Source of the DNA: Rhodoferax sp.
GTDB lineage: Bacteria; Pseudomonadota; Gammaproteobacteria; Burkholderiales; Burkholderiaceae_C
Direction: 5' to 3'
Length of the DNA: 64,000 nucleotides
NCBI RefSeq assembly: GCF_025354435.1
Contig: NZ_JANXMU010000025.1
Coordinates: 60,313 to 124,312, forward strand
The first letter of the stretch is position 1. Each line of letters begins with the position of its first letter. The notes under the pieces are model-generated. The model saw nothing but the letters and a program-made list of their open reading frames with translations. It was not told the DNA's origin and searched no databases. A program made the position numbers and the translations under genes. This document shows, piece by piece, positions 9,180-17,411 of the stretch.

Positions 9180-11993
9180 ATGAACCCATTTCCCCCTCCT
9201 TGCCGCGCTGTTCTTTTGGCGCTCTTGTGCGCCAGCAGTCTGGCCAGTTACGCCGTTACCGACAGCAAAGCTTCGCGGTTTTACGAAGATGCATTGGGTC
9301 GGTTCGAAAAGCATGACATGCCTGGCGCCATCATCCAGCTGAAAAATGCGCTGCAAATCGACAAGAACATGTTGCCTGTGCAAGTGCTGTTGGGCAAAGC
9401 CTTGCTGGCCAACGGCGAGGCTGCCACTGCAGAGGTTGCCTTGCTGGAGGCCCTGCGCCTGGGGGTGAGCCGTGCCGAGGTGGTGGTGCCTTTGGCCGAG
9501 GCCTTCATTGCTCAGGGTAAGCAAAAGTTGTTGCTAGAGCAGTCGCAGTTCAATCCTGCTGGTTTGCCGCCTGGCACCCAGGTGCAAGTGCTGTTGTTGC
9601 GAGCGTCCGCCAGTGCCGATCTGGGCGATCCACGCGGTGCCCTCAAAGGGATTGAGGAAGCACGCGTAGTGGATGGCCGTACCCCCGAGGTCTGGCTGGC
9701 CGAGGTGCCGGTGCGCATCCGGGCGCGCCAGTTTGCCGAGGCCAACGTGGCGGTGGGGCGGGCCTTGGCCCTGGCCCCCAATTCTGCCGAGGTTCGCTAC
9801 CAAAAGGGCGCGCTACTGCATGTGCAAGGCAACTTGCGCGCGGCGGTTGCGGCCTACGACTCGGCTCTGCAGATCGATCCCAAACATATTGAGGCGCGCG
9901 TCGCCCGTGCTGGTGTTGCTATCGATTTAGGCAAAGATGCGGATGCCGCGAAAGACGTCGCAGAGCTGCAGCGTCTCTCGCCGCGTGAACCCCGTGCCGC
10001 CTACTTCAAAGCCTTGTTGGCCGAACGCAGCGGTAACAACGCGGCCGTCCGCACCGCCTTGGCCGAAGTCACCGGCTTACTCGACCCTGTACCTGTGTCC
10101 TTCGTCCAGTACCGGCCCCAGTTGCTGATGCTCAACGGTCTGGCCCACTTCGGCCTCAAAGAGCCCGAAAAAGCCAAGCCGTACTTTGAGTCGTTCCAGC
10201 GGGTGCAAGGCAACAGTCCGGTTTCGAAGTTGTTGGCGCAAATCTATATGTCCGAAGGCAACTTCACCCGTGCCACCGAGCTGCTGGAGGATTACATCAA
10301 AGTCCAGCCTGGTGACGGCCAAGCCCTTACCTTGCTGGCCGGTGCCAACATGGCCCAAGGCCGTAATGCCAAGGCGACCGCACTCATGCAGCAGGTGCTG
10401 GCGACCAAAGACGCGCCCGAATTTCGTACCGCCTTGGGCCTGAGCTTGATCGGCGGTGGCAAAACCAGTGATGCCATTGTGCAGCTGGAAACTGCCTTCA
10501 AAGACCCTAGCCAAACCCAGGCGGGTACGGCGTTGGTGGGCTTGTACCTGCGCGACGGCCAAACTGCCAAAGCTGTCGCAATTGCCGATAAATTGGTGAA
10601 GCTGCAACCCAATAATGCAGGCTTCAACAACCTCCTTGGTATGGCTCAGGCCCAGGCGGGTGTGCTGCCCGCCGCCAAAATCGCCTTCGAGCGGGCAGTA
10701 CAGCTGGATGACAAGCTGTTGCAGGCCAAGATCAACTTGGCCCGTGTAGATATCGCAGCCAAATCCTACGATAGCGCCGCCACGCGCTTGGCCACCATCC
10801 TTAAGGCAGACGACAAAAATATCGATGCCATGTATGAAATGGCCAACCTCTCTGACCGCCGTGGTCAAGCTGCAGAGGTGCTGCGCTGGCTCCAAAAAGC
10901 CAGCGATATTGCGGGCCCTAAAGAGTTGCGCCCAGATACCTCCCTGGTGGAGCTGCATCTGCGTAATCGTGCGCCTGCTCTCGCTTTAGAGGCGGCGAAG
11001 CGTTTGTTGGCCAAGGCACCCGACAGCCTTCCTTCGCTGCTGGTCTACGGCCGTGCACAGTTGGCCAATGGCGATGTGGAAGGTGCCAAGTCCACATTTT
11101 CGGGTGCTACCCGATTTGCCGACTTCAATGCCGTTCAGCAAACCGAAATTGCCACTTTGCAAATGGCTGCCAATAACCCAGCCGGGGCTGCGTACAGTTT
11201 GGAGAAAGCCCTTTCCAGCCGCCCTGACTATTTGCCTGCCATGGCCATGATGGTCGATGTTGAGCTGAGCCAGGGGGCGCCGGCCAAAGCCGAACAGCGG
11301 GCCCGCCAGGTACTGGCACAGACACCCAAACTTGCCATTGGTTACAGCCTGCTGGGCGATGTAGCCCAAGCCCGAGGCCAAACTGCTGCTGCCATCGACG
11401 CATACCGGCGCGCCCACCAGGCCGAACCGAGTTCAGATACGCTGTTGCGCCTGTTCCGGGCGGTGTCCAGCCAAGATGGCGGAAAACCGGCGTTACTGCT
11501 GGCTGAACAGTGGATCAAGGCCCACCCGCAAGACATGGTGGTCCGTAGAGCCTTGGCTGACTCCTATGCACGTGCCGAAAACTACCCGGCAGCCCGAACC
11601 AACTACGAGATTCTTCTTAAAGCCAAGCCGGATGATATCGGGGCGATGAACTATCTGGTCAATGTACTTCTACGCTTGAAGGACCCTGCAGCCATTGCGA
11701 TGGGTGAGAAGGCTCTTGCGCTGGCTCCCGCCAATGCCAACGTAATCGATACCTTAGGTTGGGCGCTGTTCCAAAGCGGCAAAGCAGACCAGGCTGACCG
11801 CGCTTTGCAACTTCTGCGCGATGCCCGCTTGCGTGAGCCCAGTAATCCCGAAATCCGCTACCACCTGGCAGCCGTTTTAGCCCATTCTGGGCGCAACACG
11901 GAAGCACGTGATGAGGTGGATGCTGCACTCAAGGATGGGCGGAGCTTTGATGGCGTAGCCGCTGCTGAAGCTTTGCGCAAGACATTGCGTTAA
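9180..11993 (+). CDS. prsT: PEP-CTERM system TPR-repeat protein PrsT
   Basis: A 937-residue protein built almost entirely of tetratricopeptide repeats, matching the PrsT family that accompanies exosortase/PEP-CTERM surface systems. A signal peptide is visible at residues 1-25 (ALLCASSLASYA). The C11-type cysteines are not in a canonical lipobox, so lipidation is uncertain even though the family is often called a lipoprotein. The conserved start of the mature protein, SKASRFYEDALGRFEKHDMPGAIIQLKNAL, is recognisable. The ATG at 9180 is chosen because the signal peptide begins there; an upstream start at 9114 would add 22 unconvincing residues. The next gene encodes a PEP-CTERM substrate. No exosortase is in the window. 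Confidence 0.85.
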   Translation: MNPFPPPCRAVLLALLCASSLASYAVTDSKASRFYEDALGRFEKHDMPGAIIQLKNALQIDKNMLPVQVLLGKALLANGEAATAEVALLEALRLGVSRAEVVVPLAEAFIAQGKQKLLLEQSQFNPAGLPPGTQVQVLLLRASASADLGDPRGALKGIEEARVVDGRTPEVWLAEVPVRIRARQFAEANVAVGRALALAPNSAEVRYQKGALLHVQGNLRAAVAAYDSALQIDPKHIEARVARAGVAIDLGKDADAAKDVAELQRLSPREPRAAYFKALLAERSGNNAAVRTALAEVTGLLDPVPVSFVQYRPQLLMLNGLAHFGLKEPEKAKPYFESFQRVQGNSPVSKLLAQIYMSEGNFTRATELLEDYIKVQPGDGQALTLLAGANMAQGRNAKATALMQQVLATKDAPEFRTALGLSLIGGGKTSDAIVQLETAFKDPSQTQAGTALVGLYLRDGQTAKAVAIADKLVKLQPNNAGFNNLLGMAQAQAGVLPAAKIAFERAVQLDDKLLQAKINLARVDIAAKSYDSAATRLATILKADDKNIDAMYEMANLSDRRGQAAEVLRWLQKASDIAGPKELRPDTSLVELHLRNRAPALALEAAKRLLAKAPDSLPSLLVYGRAQLANGDVEGAKSTFSGATRFADFNAVQQTEIATLQMAANNPAGAAYSLEKALSSRPDYLPAMAMMVDVELSQGAPAKAEQRARQVLAQTPKLAIGYSLLGDVAQARGQTAAAIDAYRRAHQAEPSSDTLLRLFRAVSSQDGGKPALLLAEQWIKAHPQDMVVRRALADSYARAENYPAARTNYEILLKAKPDDIGAMNYLVNVLLRLKDPAAIAMGEKALALAPANANVIDTLGWALFQSGKADQADRALQLLRDARLREPSNPEIRYHLAAVLAHSGRNTEARDEVDAALKDGRSFDGVAAAEALRKTLR

Positions 11994-12040
11994 GAAGCGC
12001 TAAAAAGTGCTTGTCGAAATTTCTTACAGATTTGTTAATG

Positions 12041-12106
12041 CATGTTATTTTGTTTTTGCAACATGTTGATTTTAAAGTAAAAAATTTTATTGGCATGGAT
12101 TTGGCT
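12041..12106 (+). promoter_or_regulatory. Candidate sigma-54 promoter with upstream inverted repeat for the PEP-CTERM gene
   Basis: TGGCATGGATTTGGCT at 12091-12106 has GG and GC dinucleotides 12 bases apart, the invariant -24/-12 spacing of RpoN promoters. It has one mismatch in the -12 half. It would place transcription start near 12117, about 37 bases before the ATG. Upstream, CATGTT (12041-12046) and AACATG (12060-12065) form a perfect inverted repeat that could bind an enhancer protein. PEP-CTERM systems commonly carry the sigma-54 activator PrsR, which fits. The surrounding 160 bases are strikingly A/T-rich. Confidence 0.45.
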
Positions 12107-12153
12107 TTGTAGTTCATATTAATGATGGTTTGCTGTGTTAGCACCCCAATAAG

Positions 12154-12966
12154 ATGATCAAAATGAAAAACTTCCGTATGACCCGTTCCTTGCAAATATT
12201 GGCTGCCGCCGCCCTGATGGGTGTGGCAGGTTCGGGCTGGGCAACGTCTTGGTCGCTTGACTCCGGTTGTGGCACTTCTTCAGGTGTTACAACGTGTACT
12301 ACTTCAGGCGGCATTTCCCTGACTGCGCAAGCGTATTCGACCAGCACAGGTACAGTCGCAGCGCCTACAACCGGCACTAAGTTTGCGGCCGCCCAGGTCA
12401 CGCAAAATGGTACGGGCTACGGTTTGGGGGTTATTTCTACCAATGAAGATAATTCTTCGCCCAACCACACGATGGATAACTCTAATGGCACCGACCTGAT
12501 CGTCCTGCACTTTGGTTCTGCCATTAATTTGAGCTCGATCTTGCTGGGCTACACCTACAACGATGCCGACCTGACGGTCATGGCTTACACCGGTGCCGGT
12601 ACACCGACCATCTCAAACAACACCACTGGCTCCTTTACTGCGGGCAATGGTTGGACTTCGGTACAAAATTATTTCACCGCTGCTGGTGCGTCGTCCGAAA
12701 CGGATGTGGCTGTAACGACCAACAAAGACACCACCACTTATTCCAGCTGGTGGGTGATCAGTGCCTACAACTCTGGTTTTGGCGGCTCGGGTACCGGTGA
12801 TGCGTTGAACGACTATGTGAAGCTGATGACGGTCGCGGGTAGCACGAAGTCGTCCACTGGCGTGCCAGAGCCTGGATCGCTAGCCTTGGTGGGCGTAGGC
12901 CTGCTGGGTTTGCTGGGCAGCGTCCGCCGCCGCAACACCGCCCAGCGCGCTGCTCTGACCGCTTAA
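12154..12966 (+). CDS. PEP-CTERM sorting-domain surface protein
   Basis: A 270-residue exported protein. The N-terminal signal peptide ends near residue 30 (GVAGSGWA). The C-terminus holds the complete sorting signal: VPEPGSLALVG, a hydrophobic segment, then the basic tail RRRN. This signal is recognised and cleaved by an exosortase/archaeosortase-type transpeptidase, usually with polysaccharide export. The middle is Ser/Thr/Asn-rich with few charged residues, typical of such proteins, and has no recognisable catalytic domain. A second possible start is the ATG at 12163. It follows prsT after an A/T-rich gap containing a candidate sigma-54 promoter and is followed by a terminator. Confidence 0.9.
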   Translation: MIKMKNFRMTRSLQILAAAALMGVAGSGWATSWSLDSGCGTSSGVTTCTTSGGISLTAQAYSTSTGTVAAPTTGTKFAAAQVTQNGTGYGLGVISTNEDNSSPNHTMDNSNGTDLIVLHFGSAINLSSILLGYTYNDADLTVMAYTGAGTPTISNNTTGSFTAGNGWTSVQNYFTAAGASSETDVAVTTNKDTTTYSSWWVISAYNSGFGGSGTGDALNDYVKLMTVAGSTKSSTGVPEPGSLALVGVGLLGLLGSVRRRNTAQRAALTA

Positions 12967-13000
12967 TTTTCTAGTTCCCAGGCCGCTTGCGGCCATCCTC

Positions 13001-13027
13001 AAAAGGTACCGAGTTTCGGTGCCTTTT
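13001..13027 (+). terminator. Rho-independent terminator
   Basis: AAAAGGTACCGA, a short loop, then TCGGTGCCTTTTT: an 11-pair stem with one G-T pair followed by a T run. It closes the PEP-CTERM gene and separates it from the five-gene cassette. Confidence 0.85.
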
Positions 13028-13097
13028 TGCGTTGGGGGTACGTATTTTGTGGGTTTCATTAATCTTGTGGATGTAGTTTTGCGTGGTATCGCCCATC

Positions 13098-13433
13098 ATG
13101 AAACCAGTTCAATCTGGGGGCTGGCAGATGCAAACAGCAGAGCGCTTTGGTGCCAAGGTTTCCATCGGCTTGCCGGGGCGTGGCATGTTTTTGCTGGAGG
13201 CTGTGGAGCCCGGGGGGCTTGATTTCTTGGTGCGCAGCGTGGGTGCTCAGGTGGTGGCCCGGATCGATACCGGTAAGGCCCTGGTGGTAATGGGCGTGGC
13301 CTCGTACATGGGTTTGCGCGGGGCTCGGGCGGTGCGGTTCATCGGCCCGGTCAACGTGGACCAGCAGCGTCTGGCAGCGGTTCTGGGGGCCTTGAATGTC
13401 TCCCTTGGCGCGCCTGCTTCCTCGGTTTCGTAA
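13098..13433 (+). CDS. Hypothetical protein, first gene of a five-gene cassette
   Basis: I do not recognise the family. The 111-residue product has no signal peptide or membrane segment. Its core (GLDFLVRSVGAQVVARIDTGKALVVMG) predicts alternating strands and helices, followed by a conserved-looking RAVRFIGPVNVDQQRLAAVLG. The ATG at 13098 is chosen; another at 13083 adds five residues. It is 41 bases upstream of the next gene, which has its own AAGGAG site. All five genes to 15886 run in the same direction with short gaps and appear co-transcribed. Confidence 0.6.
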   Translation: MKPVQSGGWQMQTAERFGAKVSIGLPGRGMFLLEAVEPGGLDFLVRSVGAQVVARIDTGKALVVMGVASYMGLRGARAVRFIGPVNVDQQRLAAVLGALNVSLGAPASSVS

Positions 13434-13474
13434 CTGCTGCTGTTTGACCAGCGGCCCACTTCAAGGAGACAGCT

Positions 13475-14002
13475 ATGGCCGGTAGTGTTGGACAAGAATT
13501 ACTCGACGTACCCCTTCCCGATATGGTGCTGAAACTGGCTCTGGGCATAGCCGAGGCACAAAAAGCGCTGGACGAGAATTCGGTAGAAACCGCCAAGGCC
13601 CTGGCCGAAACCGAGCTGCCGCTGGTGATGGGTGTGACCCAGACCATCGCCGCCAATGGCGATGTCACCTATGTGAACTCGGCCCCGGTGAATGTGTCGC
13701 TGATTCAGATCGGGCTGATGCCTACCTTCTACCAGTTTGCCGAAGCCACCATCGAAGTCACGATGGACATCAAAACTACCACCTCGGTGGAAACCAGCCT
13801 CAAAGTCGGCGTCAAAGCCAAGGCCGGGTTTGCCTGCTGGAGCGCATCGGTGTCGATAGATGTGTCGCACAACCGCAAGTTTGGCAAAGAAGTGCATGGC
13901 ACCAGCCGCCTGCTGACCCGTATGGTGCCGGTGCCACCTCCGCCGCGCATTGCGCCGCAGCTCACCGTGGTAGACAACCGTCCACCCAAAGTCCCTGCTT
14001 GA
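13475..14002 (+). CDS. Hypothetical protein, paralog pair member 1 (possibly DUF2589-like)
   Basis: A 175-residue soluble protein of unknown function. Residues 25-100 align closely with the next gene: IAEAQKALD versus IADAQMALD, LAET in both, and PTFYQFAEATIEVTMDIK (83-100) versus PTFYQFSQATVEVSMDLK. Both also have a Pro-rich VPVPxPxR stretch near the C-terminus. The strand pattern P-x5-x-A-T-[IV]-E-[VF]-x-M resembles DUF2589 proteins as I remember them; that link is inference. A strong AAGGAG precedes the ATG. The stop overlaps the region of the next start by a few bases, so the pair is probably translationally coupled. Confidence 0.7.
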   Translation: MAGSVGQELLDVPLPDMVLKLALGIAEAQKALDENSVETAKALAETELPLVMGVTQTIAANGDVTYVNSAPVNVSLIQIGLMPTFYQFAEATIEVTMDIKTTTSVETSLKVGVKAKAGFACWSASVSIDVSHNRKFGKEVHGTSRLLTRMVPVPPPPRIAPQLTVVDNRPPKVPA

Positions 14003-14004
14003 CC

Positions 14005-14541
14005 ATGGCTACGCTGGACAAGGCCAAGGTCTTTCGCGCGCCTATCGTACCGGCCGAGGTGGTGGTGCAAGAGACGGCATCCACTTCGTTTGCCGACCTG
14101 GTGCGCCTGATGGCCGAGGGCATCGCGGACGCGCAGATGGCGCTGGACCGCAGCGCGGCCGAGATGGTGACCGAACTGGCCGAGACCACGGTGCAGATCA
14201 TCCCCAGCATCACCGAAGTGGTGGCAGCAGACGGTACGGTCACCTTTACCCAAGGTGCACCACAGACTGTGTCGCTGCTGGCGCTGGGCGTGAAGCCCAC
14301 CTTCTACCAGTTCTCGCAGGCCACGGTAGAGGTCAGCATGGACCTGAAACTGGTTGAGCAGATCAACGAAGACGGTACGGTCAAGAAGGGCGGGTTGGGT
14401 TTGTTTGCGGAAACCTCCAACATCCGTTTCGAACGCAAGCTAAACCGCGACGTGTCGGTTCATTCCAAAATTACCGCCACCCTGGTGCCTGTGCCCGCGC
14501 CGCTGCGCCTGGAGATTCCACGCCGCACGGTTACCGGCTGA
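14005..14541 (+). CDS. Hypothetical protein, paralog pair member 2
   Basis: A 178-residue protein that is a clear paralog of the preceding gene, about half identical across the central 75 residues. It carries the PTFYQF motif at 98-103 and the ATVEVSMDLK strand at 106-115. It lacks the neighbour's Gly/Cys-rich VGVKAKAGFACW insert and has GTVKKGGLGLFAETS instead. The ATG at 14005 is preferred over a TTG at 13999 that overlaps the upstream stop. No signal peptide or membrane segments. Tandem duplication followed by divergence suggests a hetero-oligomeric assembly; that is inference. Confidence 0.7.
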   Translation: MATLDKAKVFRAPIVPAEVVVQETASTSFADLVRLMAEGIADAQMALDRSAAEMVTELAETTVQIIPSITEVVAADGTVTFTQGAPQTVSLLALGVKPTFYQFSQATVEVSMDLKLVEQINEDGTVKKGGLGLFAETSNIRFERKLNRDVSVHSKITATLVPVPAPLRLEIPRRTVTG

Positions 14542-14565
14542 CCTGACTGCTGGAGCATTTTTGCC

Positions 14566-15072
14566 ATGGCCCTAGCTACGAATCTTCCCAACCTGCAGCG
14601 CGCACCCTTGGGTATTTTGTTGGGCAATGCCGGTGCTGCGCTGACCAGCGCCCAAACCGACCTCGGCCTGGGTGTCGGCTTGGCCAGTGGCATGGTGATG
14701 TCCGAGGCCACACTCGAAATCAAGGCCGCGGTGTCGCGCAGCAGTACCGGCGAGCTGGAGATCGAGCCGCTGTCATCCGCCCATCTGGCGGGCGCGCTCA
14801 ATGCCTCGGCCGTGTCCACCATCCGCGTCAACTTTGTGGCCACGGCCGCCACACCGGCTGTGGCCAGCAACCCGGGCGGCACCACCGTGCCTGTCAAGAC
14901 CAAGGACGAGATCATCAAAGGCTTTCGGCAACGCGACGATCTACAGGCGCTAGAGCGGGTGATCGGCCCTCTGGAGGTACGCGCCACCTTTGTGCCGGGC
15001 AGCCGCCGCTGGCTAGTAAATGCGGTCGATGCCGAAGGCCGTATGGTGCGCGAGCAGTTGGTGGCAGATTGA
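14566..15072 (+). CDS. Hypothetical protein, distant relative of the preceding pair
   Basis: A 168-residue protein of unknown function. Its N-terminal third has an amphipathic helix and a SEATLEIKAAVS strand that mirrors the EATIEVTMDIK strand of the two genes upstream, so it may be a diverged third paralog. The centre is Ala/Thr/Pro-rich (FVATAATPAVASNPGGTTVPVKT), probably a flexible linker, followed by a charged helix with a possible helix-turn (IIKGFRQRDDLQALERVIG). GGAG lies a dozen bases before the ATG. It is 24 bases after the previous gene and 34 before the next. Confidence 0.6.
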   Translation: MALATNLPNLQRAPLGILLGNAGAALTSAQTDLGLGVGLASGMVMSEATLEIKAAVSRSSTGELEIEPLSSAHLAGALNASAVSTIRVNFVATAATPAVASNPGGTTVPVKTKDEIIKGFRQRDDLQALERVIGPLEVRATFVPGSRRWLVNAVDAEGRMVREQLVAD

Positions 15073-15106
15073 AAAGCCGGTCCTGTGCGCAACCGAGGAA
15101 TCCAAG

Positions 15107-15886
15107 ATGGTGACCAAACCCCCCACTCTGGCCCAGCTGCAAGCCGCTGTAAAGGCCGCCCAGGCCCAGGCCGCTGACACCGAAGCCGCCGCCCGCAAAA
15201 GCCTGGCCGAAGCCGCCGACACCATGTCGCGCCTGAAACTGGCCGCCACCGCCGCCAGCGACCGCGAACTCAAAGCCACCGCCGAGGCCGACGCGCTGCG
15301 CCAGCAACTGGCAGCTGTGCAGGCGCAACTGCGCGCACCGGCCGAGACGGACGATCTGCCCGCCCAGATCAGCCTGTTGAAAACCCAGATCGAGGGGCTG
15401 CTGGCCGAAAACCAGCGCCTGGCCCAGCAGCGCGACACGGCCCAGGCCGACAACCAGACCCTGTTCAAACGCCTGGACACCAGTGCCGAGCGCGAGAAAG
15501 CCGCTGTAACCGCCGCCGTGCTGGCTACGGTTGCCGGGCAAGAGGCCACAACCAAGGCCACCTTGGAGAGCCTGCGCCTGGGCACGGCGCGCATTGCCGC
15601 CTTATCGGCACAGTTGGGCAGCGCGGGCAAACTGGAGGTGCTGGCCCCGGACCAGGTGGGGCATCTGATGGGCGGTTTTTTGCAGCAGTTGGAAACCGGC
15701 ATGCCCACCCTGCGGCTGGCCGAGGGCGAGCTCAAACTCAAACTGGGTCTGGCCCGCGCCGACCAGCAAGACGGCTTTGTCATCTTGCCGCCCAATGCCA
15801 GTGCTGAACTGCGCGGAAGTCTGCATGAAATCTCTCTGCGTTTCGACCGTGCTGGTGGCACGGTATTGAAGGCGGATGCGGGCTGA
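15107..15886 (+). CDS. Hypothetical coiled-coil protein, last gene of the cassette
   Basis: A 259-residue protein whose first 150 residues are Ala/Gln/Glu/Lys-rich with continuous heptads (LQAAVKAAQAQAADTEAAA and similar), predicting a long coiled coil. The C-terminal 100 residues form a separate domain containing LRLAEGELKLKLGLA, a strand pattern like those in the paralogs upstream, ending HEISLRFDRAGGTVLKA. The ATG at 15107 begins MVTKPPTLAQL; the open frame extends 87 bases further upstream into the previous gene. A scaffold or partner for the smaller paralogs is a reasonable guess, unproven. Two inverted repeat copies follow the stop. Confidence 0.65.
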   Translation: MVTKPPTLAQLQAAVKAAQAQAADTEAAARKSLAEAADTMSRLKLAATAASDRELKATAEADALRQQLAAVQAQLRAPAETDDLPAQISLLKTQIEGLLAENQRLAQQRDTAQADNQTLFKRLDTSAEREKAAVTAAVLATVAGQEATTKATLESLRLGTARIAALSAQLGSAGKLEVLAPDQVGHLMGGFLQQLETGMPTLRLAEGELKLKLGLARADQQDGFVILPPNASAELRGSLHEISLRFDRAGGTVLKADAG

Positions 15887-15896
15887 ATTTAATGTC

Positions 15897-15949
15897 TTTT
15901 AGGCCTCTAGCGCTTGTTCTGCCTGCACAAGATGCTATGAATAGAAGAG
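15897..15949 (-). repeat. Dispersed repeat, copy B
   Basis: TTTTAGGCCTCTAGCGCTTG marks the GGCC end on the left and GATGCTATGAATAG the A/T end on the right, so this copy is inverted relative to copy A. It starts ten bases after the stop of the coiled-coil gene and faces copy C across about 30 bases. Confidence 0.75.
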
Positions 15950-15980
15950 TAAACCAAGTTTCGAACTCCGCCGACTTGCA

Positions 15981-16043
15981 GTTGCTATAAAAAAAATAGC
16001 TAACTATGTAGTGTTTATATGCGCTAGATGGCGATTTAGTCCT
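15981..16043 (+). repeat. Dispersed repeat, copy C
   Basis: The snap-back TTGCTATAAAAAAAATAGC is on the left and TATATGCGCTAGATGGCG on the right. With copy B it makes a head-to-head inverted pair filling the gap between the coiled-coil gene and the globin gene. Confidence 0.8.
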
Positions 16044-16047
16044 AAGT

Positions 16048-16473
16048 TCACTCCACCGTAATGATCTCGCGGTGCATCGGAGCCAGCTTGGCCAATAACT
16101 GGTTTTGCGCGGTGAACGGGATACCGCGCGCATCCATCGTGCCTTGCAAAATCTCCACCACTAGGTTGAACTGGGCTTTGTCGATGGCCAGTTGGGCGTG
16201 GGAATTCTTCATGGTTTCACCGTCGTACTTGCAGGGGCCACCGCTGAGTTCGCAAAACTGGTCGGTGAACTGCTCTTTCAGGTAGGCGGGCTTGATGTTG
16301 TCAAACATCTTGCCGATGCGCGGGTTGGCTTTCAGGCGGTCCACAAAATCGCTAGCCAGGGCGGCAATGCCGGGCTTTTCGCCCAACGACTGGTACAGCG
16401 GGGCGGTTTGGGCGTGCGCAGCACCCGCCAGTACGAACACAGCGGCGGCGATCCATGGTTTGAAAAAGGTCAT
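16048..16473 (-). CDS. Exported group 1 truncated hemoglobin
   Basis: A 141-residue protein with a clear signal peptide (residues 1-22, cleavage after GAAHA-Q) followed by a truncated globin of about 118 residues. The start of the globin fold, LYQSLGEKPGIAALASDFVDRL, is typical. The likely heme-binding proximal histidine is H92 in NSHAQLAIDKAQFN. The ATG at 16473 is set by the signal peptide and a GAGGAG site; the frame itself stays open much longer. It is co-directional with and 11 bases downstream of the DUF3034 gene. A globin directed to the periplasm could bind oxygen, NO or heme there. Confidence 0.85.
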   Translation of the reverse strand: MTFFKPWIAAAVFVLAGAAHAQTAPLYQSLGEKPGIAALASDFVDRLKANPRIGKMFDNIKPAYLKEQFTDQFCELSGGPCKYDGETMKNSHAQLAIDKAQFNLVVEILQGTMDARGIPFTAQNQLLAKLAPMHREIITVE

Positions 16474-16484
16474 GCTGCAGCTCC

Positions 16485-17411
16485 TCAAAATGCGATTTGG
16501 GCGGACACATAGCCACCGGTTTGTTTGCGGCCCGAGACCAGCGCTGGGGCGATACGGCCCAGGTCCACGTAGGCCAGGGTCAGTGAAAAGTGTTTGCTGG
16601 GGGCCCAGGCGATGAACAAGTCTTGCCAGTTGTCTTCGCGCAGCGCGCCCGAGTTGGCACCGAACACGGCATTGCCCACCGGCTCCAGGTTGTTGGGTTT
16701 GAAGCGCACTTCTGCGCCGATGGCGATGTCTTTGCGCAGCAGGTAGGCGACCGAAAACTCGGGCATCAGTCGGTACTTGTCTTGCCCCAGCGCCCCACCA
16801 AAGCCCAGCAGGCCGTTCTGGTTGGCCTTGGTGGCGCGCAGCGTGCCATTGACCAGCAGGCCCTGGCCCAGGAACAGCTTGGTGGCACTCAGGTACACAT
16901 CGGTGCCGGTGGTTTTGGCGCCCAGAGCGGTCAGTACCGGCTCCATGCTGCCGGCATGCACGCGCTTGTGCTGCAGGCCCACGGCGATTTGCGGCATCCA
17001 GCTGTCGCTGTTGAGCACGGCATCGCCCGCCACCCGCACCTTGGCACCGAAGATGTCCATCTTGATGTGCTGGCCGGGTGTCACGCCAAAAGCGGCCAGC
17101 GCCGAAGTGGGCCCGGCGTTGAAGTCCTGCTGTGCAAGGGACAGTTCGAACCGGTCGTGGATGCCCAGCACCGCACCGGCCACGTTCAGGCCGTAATCTT
17201 GGGTGTGCACACGGGTGAGGGCGGCGCTGACCCCGATTTCGCGTTCGGTGGCATTGCTGCCCACCACAGCCCATGGTGTCAGCCCGCCACCGGCCGCGCC
17301 GTCGATGCTGCTGACACCTCCGGTCAAAAGCAGTTTGCCGGTTTCGGCAAGGGCCCAGGGGCTGCACAGGATTAAGCTGGTAGCGGCGAGTGCAGTGGTC
17401 AACAAACGCAT
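16485..17411 (-). CDS. DUF3034 family outer-membrane protein
   Basis: A 308-residue protein matching the DUF3034 family by its N-terminal TGGVSSIDGAAGGGLTPWAVVG and general pattern. The signal peptide covers residues 1-22 (SPWALA-E). The mature part shows alternating amphipathic strands and ends in a C-terminal phenylalanine (VSAQIAF), the signature of beta-barrel outer-membrane proteins. The ATG at 17411 is preceded by GAGGATC. It is transcribed with the exported globin gene and divergently from the acyl-CoA ligase; the 146-base gap holds the promoters of both. Function is unknown; the pairing with a globin suggests a heme- or gas-related envelope role. Confidence 0.75.
   Translation of the reverse strand: MRLLTTALAATSLILCSPWALAETGKLLLTGGVSSIDGAAGGGLTPWAVVGSNATEREIGVSAALTRVHTQDYGLNVAGAVLGIHDRFELSLAQQDFNAGPTSALAAFGVTPGQHIKMDIFGAKVRVAGDAVLNSDSWMPQIAVGLQHKRVHAGSMEPVLTALGAKTTGTDVYLSATKLFLGQGLLVNGTLRATKANQNGLLGFGGALGQDKYRLMPEFSVAYLLRKDIAIGAEVRFKPNNLEPVGNAVFGANSGALREDNWQDLFIAWAPSKHFSLTLAYVDLGRIAPALVSGRKQTGGYVSAQIAF

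Noticed and set aside
16474..17367. A long open frame extending the globin gene upstream
   Set aside because: It is the out-of-frame shadow of the DUF3034 gene; the signal peptide and GAGGAG site fix the start at 16473.
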